NCBI RefSeq assembly: GCF_000378385.1
Contig: NZ_KB899661.1
Location: 384,635 to 448,634 of the forward strand
DNA: 64,000 nt
Origin: Paenibacillus daejeonensis DSM 15491
GTDB lineage: Bacteria > Bacillota > Bacilli > Paenibacillales > Paenibacillaceae
Direction of reading: 5' to 3'
In this document: piece after piece, positions 25,538 to 33,932 of the stretch
Layout: every line of letters starts with the position of its first letter
Numbering within the stretch: the first letter of the stretch is position 1
Notes under the pieces: generated by a model
Told to the model about the DNA's origin: nothing
Database searches by the model: none
Seen by the model: the letters and a program-made list of their open reading frames with translations, nothing else
Position numbers and translations under genes: made by a program

Positions 25538-26632
25538 TTACTTGCCCCTCCACTCCGCCCAAGGCTGACGCTCTGACCGGACCGTCTCGCCCGTGCGGAC
25601 CGCCTCCGCCAAGAGTAGGCCAAGGTAGGTATCTTGTGAGGCATCCGGCAAGCCATAGAAGGCAGGGCCTCCAGCCGCGTATTCTGCCATACGAGTCAGA
25701 CAGGTGGCAATGGCTAATTCGTCATCGTACAGTCTGGCAGGTGCATAGGGATTCTCGTAGAGCCAGCGCTCGCCTGCCATAATGCCTTTGAGGAAGTAGC
25801 CCTCGGCATTCTCGTATTCTCCCTTGTTGATGCGCCGCAACTCCAGTTGCATCTCGGTGCAGGACGGAGTCTGCCAACGGATGCGGTCATCCCAGATTTC
25901 TCCCCGTTGCCCCCGGACCGACAGATGATTGGATCGGGTCCACGACCGATGCTGGTTGGCCGTGAAGTCATAGATTCCCAGCTTGCCGCCAAAATCCAAC
26001 CACGCCAAATCCCGGGTAGCAGGTACCAGCTTGTCCTCCGTGGGCGGTCCACTCCGATCGGGCCCGGCCACCCACTCCGACACAAACCGTTTGCCGCGAA
26101 TTTCTGCATCCTCAAACTCAATCGCCAGCATGGACCGCATGAGCGCAACCGCATGGTAGAGATGGGATACGGACACGGTCACTTGGTCGATCACGCCTAG
26201 CATTCCCGTCTCCACAAAGGCCCGTCGAGCCACCTGCGCCGGATAGAGGGGATACTGCTCCGCCACCTGGATTCGTGCACCCTGGGCCGTTAGCCGCTCA
26301 TGTACCTGAAGTAGTCCCTCCAAGTCCGGAGCCGGAGGGGTCTCCGTCAACACGGGCATGCCTTGTGACGCCAACGCCTCCATATACGCCAGAGAAGCAG
26401 CCGGCGGCACGGACAGCACGATGAAATCCGGTCGTTCCTCCGCCAGCAGTTGATCCAGAGAAGCATACACCGCCACACCCCACTTCTGCACCATCGCCTC
26501 CCTTTTGGCCGCATCGCGCACAACCATCCCGCTCACCCGAAACTGCTCTGGTAGCGCCTTGGCAATCCGCATGAAATACTGTGCCCGAAAGCCCGCACCT
26601 CCTACAATGCCAAACACCGCCTGTTGTCTCAT
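25538..26632 (-). CDS. Gfo/Idh/MocA-family oxidoreductase
   Basis: A 364-residue NAD(P)-dependent sugar dehydrogenase-type protein. The N-terminal Rossmann region is FGIVGGAGFRAQYFMRIAKA. RPDFIVLSVPPAASLAYMEA follows, and the family E-P/T-P motif appears as VLTETPPAPDLEGL; the usual EKP lysine is replaced by TPP, as in some divergent members. The C-terminal domain carries VSVSHLYHAVALMRSMLAIE. Substrates in this family are sugars, inositols or their acids; none can be assigned. GGAGGAGGAG lies just before the ATG at 26632. It is monocistronic, with repeats on both sides. Confidence 0.87.
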   Translation of the reverse strand: MRQQAVFGIVGGAGFRAQYFMRIAKALPEQFRVSGMVVRDAAKREAMVQKWGVAVYASLDQLLAEERPDFIVLSVPPAASLAYMEALASQGMPVLTETPPAPDLEGLLQVHERLTAQGARIQVAEQYPLYPAQVARRAFVETGMLGVIDQVTVSVSHLYHAVALMRSMLAIEFEDAEIRGKRFVSEWVAGPDRSGPPTEDKLVPATRDLAWLDFGGKLGIYDFTANQHRSWTRSNHLSVRGQRGEIWDDRIRWQTPSCTEMQLELRRINKGEYENAEGYFLKGIMAGERWLYENPYAPARLYDDELAIATCLTRMAEYAAGGPAFYGLPDASQDTYLGLLLAEAVRTGETVRSERQPWAEWRGK

Positions 26633-26719
26633 GCTCGCTCCTCCTCCTTGTTTTTCAACTAACTAATTCTTACACCGCTCCTGCTCAATTGCGCGACATT
26701 TTGGTCCATTCGCACGCTC

Positions 26720-26902
26720 TAACGGCCACCACAGCAGCTATTGGGCTCTAATTTTGTGTTCTGGAATTCTAACGGACATATATGCAGCTATTGGAGCATT
26801 TGAGGTTAGTTTCAACCCGTTTATGGTGAAATAACTGCGCTGGTGGCCGTTAGACGAACAAGACCCTCGAAAAGGCTGAAATAAGCGCGATGGTGGCCGT
26901 TA
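26720..26902. repeat. Palindromic intergenic element, subfamily A, copy A1 (183 bp)
   Basis: Forward boxes TAACGGCCACCACAGCAG at 26720 and TAACGGACATATATGCAG at 26770; inverted boxes CTGGTGGCCGTTA ending 26852 and ATGGTGGCCGTTA ending 26902. Each box runs about 23 bp and ends in CTATT or its equivalent. It lies between the VWA-gene 3' end and the Gfo-gene 5' end. Confidence 0.9.
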
Positions 26903-26920
26903 GAGCAACCGCTCCCTGGG

Positions 26921-27241
26921 GCCAGGTGGGTGCCTGTGTCCCGCAGGTAAAATGAGCGCCCCGGGGGCAAGACGACCCACCGTACTCCGTGAGCAGGGCG
27001 CGCGACTGTACCCTACCGAAAAGGTGCCGTCGTGACTGCTAGCAACTATGTCCTGGCGAGTAAGGTGGTATCAGTGCGGTGCCGGTCGTCCGCGCGCCTG
27101 AGTCCTAGGAGCCAGGTGGGTGCCTGTATCCAGAGGGCAAATTGTGCGACTGTGCCCGGGGGTACGCGAGCGAGCAACCCCGTCTCCGATGGCACGAAGG
27201 ACCGCGAGGCGCCTGCAACGGGCAGGTGCTTCACGGTCCTC
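26921..27241. other. GC-rich non-coding region with a 190-bp duplicated segment and a hairpin
   Basis: GCCAGGTGGGTGCCTGT occurs at 26921 and again at 27111, exactly 190 bp apart. Related CCCGGGGGCA/CCCGGGGGTA follow each. Near the VWA stop, GGACCGCGAGGCGCCTGC at 27199 pairs with GCAGGTGCTTCACGGTCC ending 27239, forming a long hairpin that may end the five-gene operon, though no T run follows. I found no credible gene in 26903-27274. Confidence 0.55.
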
Positions 27242-27274
27242 ATGTGCATCACATGGAGGGGTGCCCAACAAAGC

Positions 27275-28468
27275 CTACGGCTTCGCCGCGCTAGTCTGCT
27301 TGGACACGAAGGCAGAGAGGTTATCGCCCTTCAATGCGGCCTCAACCAGTGCGGGCAGCATGTCCGGCGTGCAGGCAAAGGATGGCGTACCGTCCTTGGC
27401 AAACTGCCGGGCCAGCCGCTCGTCGTAGTAGGGCTGGCCCTGGTCGGAGAGCGCCAGCAGGCAGAGCGTCTGGACACCGGCTTCGCGCAGCTCCCGCATG
27501 CGGCGGACCAGCCGGCCCTGGTTGCCGCCCTCCATTAGGTCGGAGATCAGGATGAAGATGGTCTTCTTCGGCTCGGTGATGAACTGCTCGCAATACTGCA
27601 CCGACTTGTTGATGTCTGTGCCCCCGCCCAGTTGGATGCCGAACAGCATGTCCACGGGATCGTTCCCGCATTGCTCCGTGAGGTCCACGACCTGGGTGTC
27701 AAAGGCAACGACCCGCGTATCCAGCGCGGGCATACTGGCAAAAATCGAGGCCGTCACAGACGCCCAGATGACGGAATCGGCCATCGAACCGCTCTGGTCG
27801 ATGTCCACGATAATCGTCCATTCCCGGCTGCGCCGAGCGCGGTCGTAGTAGTAGATTCGCTCTGGAATGATCCGCTGTAGCCCGGTGTCATAGTTCTTGA
27901 GATTACGGCGGATCGTGCGGTTCCAATCGATTCCGGTCAGGGAGGGCAGCGGCGAATGGCGGCGCCGATTCAGCGCACCCGTCACGGCGCGGCGCAGGTC
28001 CTGCTCCAGCCGCTTGCGCAGCTCCTCGACGACCGCCATGACCAGTTGACGCGCCGTGTCCTTGGTCTTCTCCGGGATCTGTCCCTTCAGCGTCAGCAGC
28101 GTCCCGACCAGGCCGATATCCGGCTTGACCGAGGCCAGCAGCTCCGGCTCGAACAACAGCTGCTTCCAGCCCTTGCGCTCCATAGCATCCGCCTGAATGA
28201 TCGAGACTATCTCCTCGGGAAACAGCGTCCGCACATCGCCCAGCCACTTAGCTAGCCGCGGTGCCGACGGACCATTGCCTGCGCCGCGGCCGGAGCCGCT
28301 TCCCGCATCAGCTACCGGATCATAGATGGCTGCCAGCGCTTCATCCATCACCGCCTGCTCGGCCGTCAGTCCATAGCCTCCGGCTTGCTCACTGAGCGGT
28401 GCCTCTGCTTCCTTGCCCAATACCAGCCGCCAGCGGGACCATAGGTCTTGATCAACGTTAGCACTCAT
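27275..28468 (-). CDS. VWA domain protein of a MoxR-VWA system (CoxE-like)
   Basis: A 397-residue cytoplasmic protein. Residues 1-210 are mostly helical, with LASVKPDIGLVGTLLTLKGQ and RRAVTGALNRRRHSPLPSLT. Residues ~215-390 form a von Willebrand A domain. Its metal site is complete: D-x-S-x-S in TIIVDIDQSGSMADS, the threonine in IQLGGGTDINKSV, and the aspartate in FILISDLMEGGNQG. In RavA-ViaA or NorQ-NorD pairs the VWA partner links a MoxR ATPase to its target. The start at 28468 lies 2 bases after the stop of the DUF5682-like gene, with GAGG inside that gene's last codons, so translation is coupled. It is the last gene of the operon. Confidence 0.9.
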   Translation of the reverse strand: MSANVDQDLWSRWRLVLGKEAEAPLSEQAGGYGLTAEQAVMDEALAAIYDPVADAGSGSGRGAGNGPSAPRLAKWLGDVRTLFPEEIVSIIQADAMERKGWKQLLFEPELLASVKPDIGLVGTLLTLKGQIPEKTKDTARQLVMAVVEELRKRLEQDLRRAVTGALNRRRHSPLPSLTGIDWNRTIRRNLKNYDTGLQRIIPERIYYYDRARRSREWTIIVDIDQSGSMADSVIWASVTASIFASMPALDTRVVAFDTQVVDLTEQCGNDPVDMLFGIQLGGGTDINKSVQYCEQFITEPKKTIFILISDLMEGGNQGRLVRRMRELREAGVQTLCLLALSDQGQPYYDERLARQFAKDGTPSFACTPDMLPALVEAALKGDNLSAFVSKQTSAAKP

Positions 28469-28470
28469 CG

Positions 28471-30954
28471 TCAAAAGTCCTCAAAGTCAAATTCATTCAA
28501 CTCCTCGATCTGCTGTTGTTCCTGCTCGCTCATCTCCCCGGACAGCAGCTCGGACGCCTGCTCTCCGCCAATGCCCCATAGCTCGCCAAGCACCTCGGCG
28601 ACCATCGCTTTCTCGCGCGGCGAGAACACGCTGAAGGCGCGGCGCAGGAAGACGAGCGCCCTTGCGAATTGCTCCTGCTCCAGCGCGGCCAGGTAGGCGT
28701 TCAGCTGCTCCCAGAGCGCCGTCCGCGAGACGAGCGCATACCGATTGCGCTGCGCCAGCCCCTCGAACCAGCCCGCCCCCAGATCGGCGGGAATGCCGGG
28801 CGACAGCCGCCGCGACACCTCCTGCTCGCACGCAGCCGCCGACAGCACGCCCCGCTCCATCAGGATGGCACAGGCCAGCCCCGAGAGCCGGGGATTCCGG
28901 TCATCGCGCGAGGAGAGCTCGCCCAGACGCTCCAGCCAGAGCGCTTCATCCAGCTCTTCAGCATGCTCCTGAGCTGCCGCGTGCAAACTGCTAATGGCCT
29001 CGGTCATGGCCGTGGCGGCTTCGTCATTGCAGCCGCTCGCCTCTACCAAGTACAAGCTTGCTCGGGTAAACAGCTTGTCCAGAAGCGGCAGCAGCGGCGT
29101 GGTATCCAGCCGCCGCACGTCACCGTAGGCGAGGACGCGCGAGAGCTCCGATACCGCCGCAGCAAGCTGCACGACATCCCGGCTGTCAGCGGCCAGGTGA
29201 TCCAGTGTGGTCTGGCTGGCCTGCAGCTGCGAGGCCAGCCCGCACAAGCAAGCGATTCGAATGAGCGCCGAAGCCTCGGCGATGCTATCGCATGCCGCCA
29301 GCTGCTGGCTCAGGGTACGGGCAGCCGCCACCTCTACCGTCTCGCCCATCAGACTGGCCTCGACCGTCTCAATCTCCGCCTCCGGTGTCCACTGCAGCAC
29401 CCACTGCTCTGCCCAGCTGGCATCCTGCTGGGCGCTGCGACGTGGCTTCGCCAGCGAGATCCCGATGAGCGACAACCGGTGCAGCAGGAACGAGCGGTTC
29501 AGGTCCAGGTACGCCGCAGCCTCCGAGACCACCCGGCGATTCTCCCGCAGGTCGAGCGTCAGTTCCTGGGCAACCGCCGTCCGGTATTTCTCCAGCTTGA
29601 GCTGCTTCAGCTGTCGGTTCAGATCATCCTGGACCGGCGTCTGGCTGACGCCCTTCGCCAGTCTGCCGATCCCGGTACCGATATCCTGCTGCGCCAGCGC
29701 TTCAGCAACAACCGAGAGCTCGCCGCGCCCCAGCAACGTCTTAGCCGCATCGCGCAAATCCGCGTGCGCAGGCTGACTACCGTCATGCAGGGCAGCCAGG
29801 CTCCGCGCCATCCGCACGGCCTCGATCACCTCGGCTGTGGAACGAAACGTGCCGCTCGCTCGGAGCTGGGCGGCTACGCCCGTCAGATAGACATAGGGCA
29901 GCTCCTCGAGCGCCCCCGCCCGCATGCTGTTCCACATGAGCTCGTAGTAGCCCGGCGCATGATTGCCCGCGCCGTACCCAGATAGCGAGGACAACCGGTA
30001 GTAGGAGTAAGGCATCAGGGTCTGCCGCACGACTGCCTGGGGCAGGGCAGCCAGCTCCTTATCCGTCATCGCCCCATCGGTTGTCTCCAGGGCCTCTGCA
30101 TGATAGGCGCCGCAGACGACGACGATCCGCCCGGGCTCATGCCCGGCGTCGATTGCCGCTTGGATATTGCGCTTCATGTAGCTCTCCCGTACGGCGTTGT
30201 GAGCGAACGCCTGGACAGACCGCATGCGCTCTCCCTCCACCGTCAGCTCCCGCAGCGACCGAGAGTGCTCCGACAGGGTTAGACGATACGCATCTGGAGA
30301 CAGATTATGCTCATAGTGCCGCTCCCAATACGTATCATAGTCCGGCTCGCCAGCGAGCTCGGCAATGCGGTCATACAGATGACCTTCGTTCGCCTCCGGG
30401 GCATCGTCTGGCACCGCTGGAGCAGGGTCGGCTCCAACGGCCTCACCTCCCGGAGCTTCGATGACTGCCTGGCTACCGCCTGCCGGCACAGACCCTTCAG
30501 ACCTCGGAGGGTGGCTCCCTCCTGCCCCGCCAGACGCAGGCCGCTCGGGCTCCGCCATCGGTGGTGTGACCTCCGTCTCTGCCTTACCGGGCCGCTTCGC
30601 CTCCATCTCACGCGCCTGCAGCGCCAACGTCACGCTCGACGGCAAGTCGATGAACGATGCCTCCGCGCCATGGCGGTGAGCCCACTGCAGCGCGGCAAAC
30701 TCCGGTGAATAGGAGGCGAACGGCCACAGCACCGTCCGCACCGGCACCTGCTCGGTATAGGCCAGGATCGCTACCGGAGGCTTCGTATCCTTACGGACGA
30801 GGTGCCGGATCTCCCCCGTCGCGTCGGACGGTCCCTCCACCAGGACAGCCGTCGGCTGCACCCGCTCCAGCTCACGCAGCAGATGCCACGCGCCGCCGGG
30901 CGACAGATGCCGGATGCCGAACACCTGGATGCCTGCGGCGGAGGCGGTACTCAT
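28471..30954 (-). CDS. DUF5682-like protein
   Basis: An 827-residue protein of unknown biochemical role. It begins IQVFGIRHLSPGGAWHLLRE and LVEGPSDATGEIRHLV. Then come YDTYWERHYEHNLSPDAYRL and RIVVVCGAYHAEALETT, blocks I recall as DUF5682. The first ~330 residues resemble the TraB/ChaN-like fold in pattern (G-x-R-H near the start, later a G-x-x-H), which is an inference. Residues ~130-190 are a low-complexity Pro/Gly/Glu linker. The C-terminal half is alanine/leucine-rich helical and ends in acidic EELNEFDFEDF. It overlaps the MoxR gene by four bases (ATGA) and precedes the VWA gene by two, so the three are made together. Confidence 0.75.
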   Translation of the reverse strand: MSTASAAGIQVFGIRHLSPGGAWHLLRELERVQPTAVLVEGPSDATGEIRHLVRKDTKPPVAILAYTEQVPVRTVLWPFASYSPEFAALQWAHRHGAEASFIDLPSSVTLALQAREMEAKRPGKAETEVTPPMAEPERPASGGAGGSHPPRSEGSVPAGGSQAVIEAPGGEAVGADPAPAVPDDAPEANEGHLYDRIAELAGEPDYDTYWERHYEHNLSPDAYRLTLSEHSRSLRELTVEGERMRSVQAFAHNAVRESYMKRNIQAAIDAGHEPGRIVVVCGAYHAEALETTDGAMTDKELAALPQAVVRQTLMPYSYYRLSSLSGYGAGNHAPGYYELMWNSMRAGALEELPYVYLTGVAAQLRASGTFRSTAEVIEAVRMARSLAALHDGSQPAHADLRDAAKTLLGRGELSVVAEALAQQDIGTGIGRLAKGVSQTPVQDDLNRQLKQLKLEKYRTAVAQELTLDLRENRRVVSEAAAYLDLNRSFLLHRLSLIGISLAKPRRSAQQDASWAEQWVLQWTPEAEIETVEASLMGETVEVAAARTLSQQLAACDSIAEASALIRIACLCGLASQLQASQTTLDHLAADSRDVVQLAAAVSELSRVLAYGDVRRLDTTPLLPLLDKLFTRASLYLVEASGCNDEAATAMTEAISSLHAAAQEHAEELDEALWLERLGELSSRDDRNPRLSGLACAILMERGVLSAAACEQEVSRRLSPGIPADLGAGWFEGLAQRNRYALVSRTALWEQLNAYLAALEQEQFARALVFLRRAFSVFSPREKAMVAEVLGELWGIGGEQASELLSGEMSEQEQQQIEELNEFDFEDF

Positions 30955-32054
30955 GAATTCAGCTCCTGGCAGGCGTTGTAGAGCCCGCGCCAGGTCTCGC
31001 CGCGCTTCTTCATGACGTTGGCAATGTACTCTTGCCAGACGAGGCGGTCCTTGTCGTCGTCCTTGACGATGGCGCCCTGCAGCCCGGCGGCTAGGTCCGC
31101 ATCCCGCAGCTCACCGTCGCCGAAGCTGGCCGCGAGCGCCATGCTGCCAGTCAGCAGCGAGATAGCTTCGGCCGTGGAGATGGCGCCACCTGGCGACTTG
31201 ATCTTCTCCTTCTTGTCCAGCGACACGCCGCTGCGCAGCTCGCGGAAGATGGTGACGACCTTGCGCAGCGCCTCATCGCCCGGAACCGCTGCCTGCAGAT
31301 CGTACTGCGCGGCAATCTCGCCGACGCGCTTGCGAACGATCTCGATCTCCGTCTCCACATCTGCAGGGGACGGCAGGACAATTATGTTGAAGCGCCGCTT
31401 GAGCGCGGCTGACATGTCATTGACCCCGCGGTCGCGGGTATTGGCGGTCGCGATGATGGAGAAGCCTTTGCGGGCGCTCACGTCCTGTCCCAACTCTGCG
31501 ACGGCTATCGTCTTCTCGGAGAGGATGGAGATGAGCGCATCCTGCACCTCTGAGGCGCAACGGGAGATCTCCTCGAACCGCGCGATGCCGCCAGCCTCCA
31601 TGGCCCGCATGATCGGACTTTTCACCAACGCCTCGGGCGATGGTCCGTTCGCCAGCAGCATAGCGTAGTTCCACGAGTAACGCACCTGTTCCTCCGTCGT
31701 GCCCGCCGTACCCTGCACGACCAGGCCAGAGTTGCCATAGATGGCGGCGGTCAGATTCTCGGATAGCCACGACTTGGCGGTGCCCGGCTCGCCAATGAGC
31801 AGCAGCGCGCGATCCGTCACCAGCGTCGCAATGGCCATCTCGACGAGACGCTTGTTGCCGATATACTTGGGCGTAATGGCCACGCCGCCAGCCTCGCCAC
31901 CGGTAATGAAGGTCAGCACGGCCTTGGGCGACATCTGCCAGCCCGCCGGTACCTTGCCGGTATCTGCTGCCTTCAGGGCCTCCAGCTCCTGATGATACAG
32001 CAGCTCCGATGGCTGCCGGAGTGTATCCTGCACAGTCTCTTGCTTCGTTGTCAT
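30951..32054 (-). CDS. MoxR-family AAA+ ATPase
   Basis: A 367-residue ATPase. Walker A is GEPGTAKS (88-95). The Walker B region reads GGIARFEEISR (155-165), less hydrophobic than usual but with the paired acids. Sensor 1 is SIIATANTRDRG (Asn 205) and the arginine finger lies in ALKRRF (217-222). MoxR proteins assemble as hexamers and act with a VWA partner to remodel or activate other proteins. Start and stop overlaps with both neighbours (TAATG upstream, ATGA downstream) show strict co-translation with the HEAT-like and DUF5682-like proteins. The substrate is unknown. Confidence 0.93.
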   Translation of the reverse strand: MTTKQETVQDTLRQPSELLYHQELEALKAADTGKVPAGWQMSPKAVLTFITGGEAGGVAITPKYIGNKRLVEMAIATLVTDRALLLIGEPGTAKSWLSENLTAAIYGNSGLVVQGTAGTTEEQVRYSWNYAMLLANGPSPEALVKSPIMRAMEAGGIARFEEISRCASEVQDALISILSEKTIAVAELGQDVSARKGFSIIATANTRDRGVNDMSAALKRRFNIIVLPSPADVETEIEIVRKRVGEIAAQYDLQAAVPGDEALRKVVTIFRELRSGVSLDKKEKIKSPGGAISTAEAISLLTGSMALAASFGDGELRDADLAAGLQGAIVKDDDKDRLVWQEYIANVMKKRGETWRGLYNACQELNS

Positions 32055-33892
32055 TACGTCTGCACCTCACTTATCGAATCCATCACGTTTTGCAGTTGGA
32101 CTGCCACTTCTCGGTCCGCTCGTCCCTGCAGCGCCCCCAAACGTTCCAGATAGCTGGCAGGCAGCCGCTTCAGCTCATAGAATACGTCGTTTGACAGATA
32201 ATAGCGCAGCCGCTTCGGCCGCTCCAGCCCCTTCAGCATGGCTTGTTGGCAGATGCCCAGCTCTGTGCCGCAGCGCCGCAGGCCCTCCCAAATGACACTG
32301 AAGTCATCCTGGAAGTCCTTGAACGTTCGCTCCAGCTCCTCCAGCAGCAAAATCTCGGCAATTCGCATACTTTCTACTTCCTCTGCTGTGCCTGCTCGCG
32401 ACCTGGAGGCCAACATGGCCGTCAGAATCGGCTTTTTGCGGGATATCGCCCATGGCAGCCAGCGGAAATCCCAGCTCTGAGCCACTTCATCCTCCGACTT
32501 GTAGGTCGTGACATATCCGTAGCCCGGTCCACCTTCCCACGTGGCCTCAATTGCCTGCCACTGCTTCGTCACCAGCTCTGTCTCCATCAGCTCTACCAGC
32601 TCATCCTTGTACGCACCACGGTCGTAACCCGAGAACGCCTCATAGATCTCCGCTGGCGTCAGCAGTTGCCGGGCCATCTGATAGGAATGTCTAAGGTAGC
32701 TGTCGTTTAGCTTCTCGAGCCGTCGCAGCTGGGTCAGTACGTCCAACGAAGGGGACTCGGAAGCAACGTATGCTGCTCCATGCAAAATATGGTCCAGGTT
32801 CAGCTTGTGCAAAGGGGCCGCCGCCTCCAACAGTTGGTGGACGAGCGCTTTGCTCTCTGGATCGTCCTTGTATTGCAGTGCCTGCCAGTACACGGGAAGC
32901 TTATCCTGCAGCACAGCGACTGCCTTGCTGTCTTCCTTCGCTTTCCCGCCTGCAGTCAGCTCCTCCAGCAGCTGCCCGGCATCCTTGGCCAGCTGAGAAG
33001 CAATCGGATGGCTCCTCACACGGGCAAGCGCATCCGATGCCAGCTCTGCGTCGGCACGGCCCATGGCCTCATACAATTTGGTGTGAGCCGCCTCGCTGTC
33101 CAGATGAGGCAGCGCCAGATAGGCTGCCGCACGGACGGCCTTCTTGCTGTCGCCAGCCCATCGGATAAGATCCGCTTCATAGGCTGGCCGCGTCCCCAGG
33201 TGCGGAATTGCTGCTACACGGACGGTGGATGAGCCCTGGTCGGCCGCCTCGTAGATCTCCGTCCACTCTTTGTCGGTCTCCGCCAGCTTGGCCAGAACCT
33301 CGATTGTCCGCGCATCCCCCTTGCCGCCAGCTCGGTCGAACCGTTCCCGCAGCAGCGGCAGAATGGTCCGGCCATATGCTGGCAGGATGGTATCGCGGGC
33401 ATAGTCCGCCAGCTCGGCGTACGGGTCGTGGAGGGCCCGGACAGCGTGCTGCACCAGACGCAAATCCTGGAACAGACCATCTTTGAACGCCTCAATCACG
33501 ATTTCATGACGTCCGCTGCCCGTGGTGCTCAGTGCTTCGATAACTTCCGCCACTCGGCGGTAGGGCTGCTCTGTCCCCAGAGTCACAGGCTGGCTATCCA
33601 GTTCTCGCAGTTCTCCCTCCGGGGCATAACTGCCTTGTGTATGCAGGATGGAGCTGAGCAGCAGCGTCAGCTCCTGCAGCCGGGCAGCAGAGGAGCCCTC
33701 CTCCTGCCCTGCCGGTTCTACCAGTCCCTGCACCCCTTCGCCCAGCTTGCGGAAGACCGGCGCTTTCTCCCCTGCCTGCTGCAAGCCTGGGAGCATACGC
33801 TTCAGGCGGAAATCTCCCGCCGCCAGATCGCTGCCCGCAATATACAGGCGCGACACTTCGCTATAGAGTTCTTTTAATAATACGACGCTCAT
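32054..33892 (-). CDS. HEAT-repeat-like protein of the MoxR-VWA operon
   Basis: A 612-residue, largely helical protein. The middle region (~100-270) shows HEAT/armadillo-like spacing: LRLVQHAVRALHDPYAELAD, STVRVAAIPHLGTRPAYEAD, SKKAVRAAAYLALPHLDSEA. The C-terminal third contains GYGYVTTYKSEDEVAQSWDF and FDFSVIW-like tryptophan-rich pieces not assigned to a family. No signal peptide or membrane segment is visible. The start at 33892 has AGGAGG eight bases upstream, and the stop TAA overlaps the MoxR ATG. By position it may be a scaffold for the ATPase. The fold is inferred from pattern only. Confidence 0.75.
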   Translation of the reverse strand: MSVVLLKELYSEVSRLYIAGSDLAAGDFRLKRMLPGLQQAGEKAPVFRKLGEGVQGLVEPAGQEEGSSAARLQELTLLLSSILHTQGSYAPEGELRELDSQPVTLGTEQPYRRVAEVIEALSTTGSGRHEIVIEAFKDGLFQDLRLVQHAVRALHDPYAELADYARDTILPAYGRTILPLLRERFDRAGGKGDARTIEVLAKLAETDKEWTEIYEAADQGSSTVRVAAIPHLGTRPAYEADLIRWAGDSKKAVRAAAYLALPHLDSEAAHTKLYEAMGRADAELASDALARVRSHPIASQLAKDAGQLLEELTAGGKAKEDSKAVAVLQDKLPVYWQALQYKDDPESKALVHQLLEAAAPLHKLNLDHILHGAAYVASESPSLDVLTQLRRLEKLNDSYLRHSYQMARQLLTPAEIYEAFSGYDRGAYKDELVELMETELVTKQWQAIEATWEGGPGYGYVTTYKSEDEVAQSWDFRWLPWAISRKKPILTAMLASRSRAGTAEEVESMRIAEILLLEELERTFKDFQDDFSVIWEGLRRCGTELGICQQAMLKGLERPKRLRYYLSNDVFYELKRLPASYLERLGALQGRADREVAVQLQNVMDSISEVQT

Positions 33893-33932
33893 GACGATTG
33901 CCTCCTGTCCGGTGGTTGAACCACCTGCACGA

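Noticed and set aside
26921-27241. A riboswitch or T-box.
   Set aside because: No T-box core or known aptamer motif was found, and the region is downstream, not upstream, of the operon in its orientation.
27032-27538. A 168-residue plus-strand frame overlapping the VWA gene end.
   Set aside because: It begins in non-coding GC-rich repeats and continues antisense to the VWA domain.
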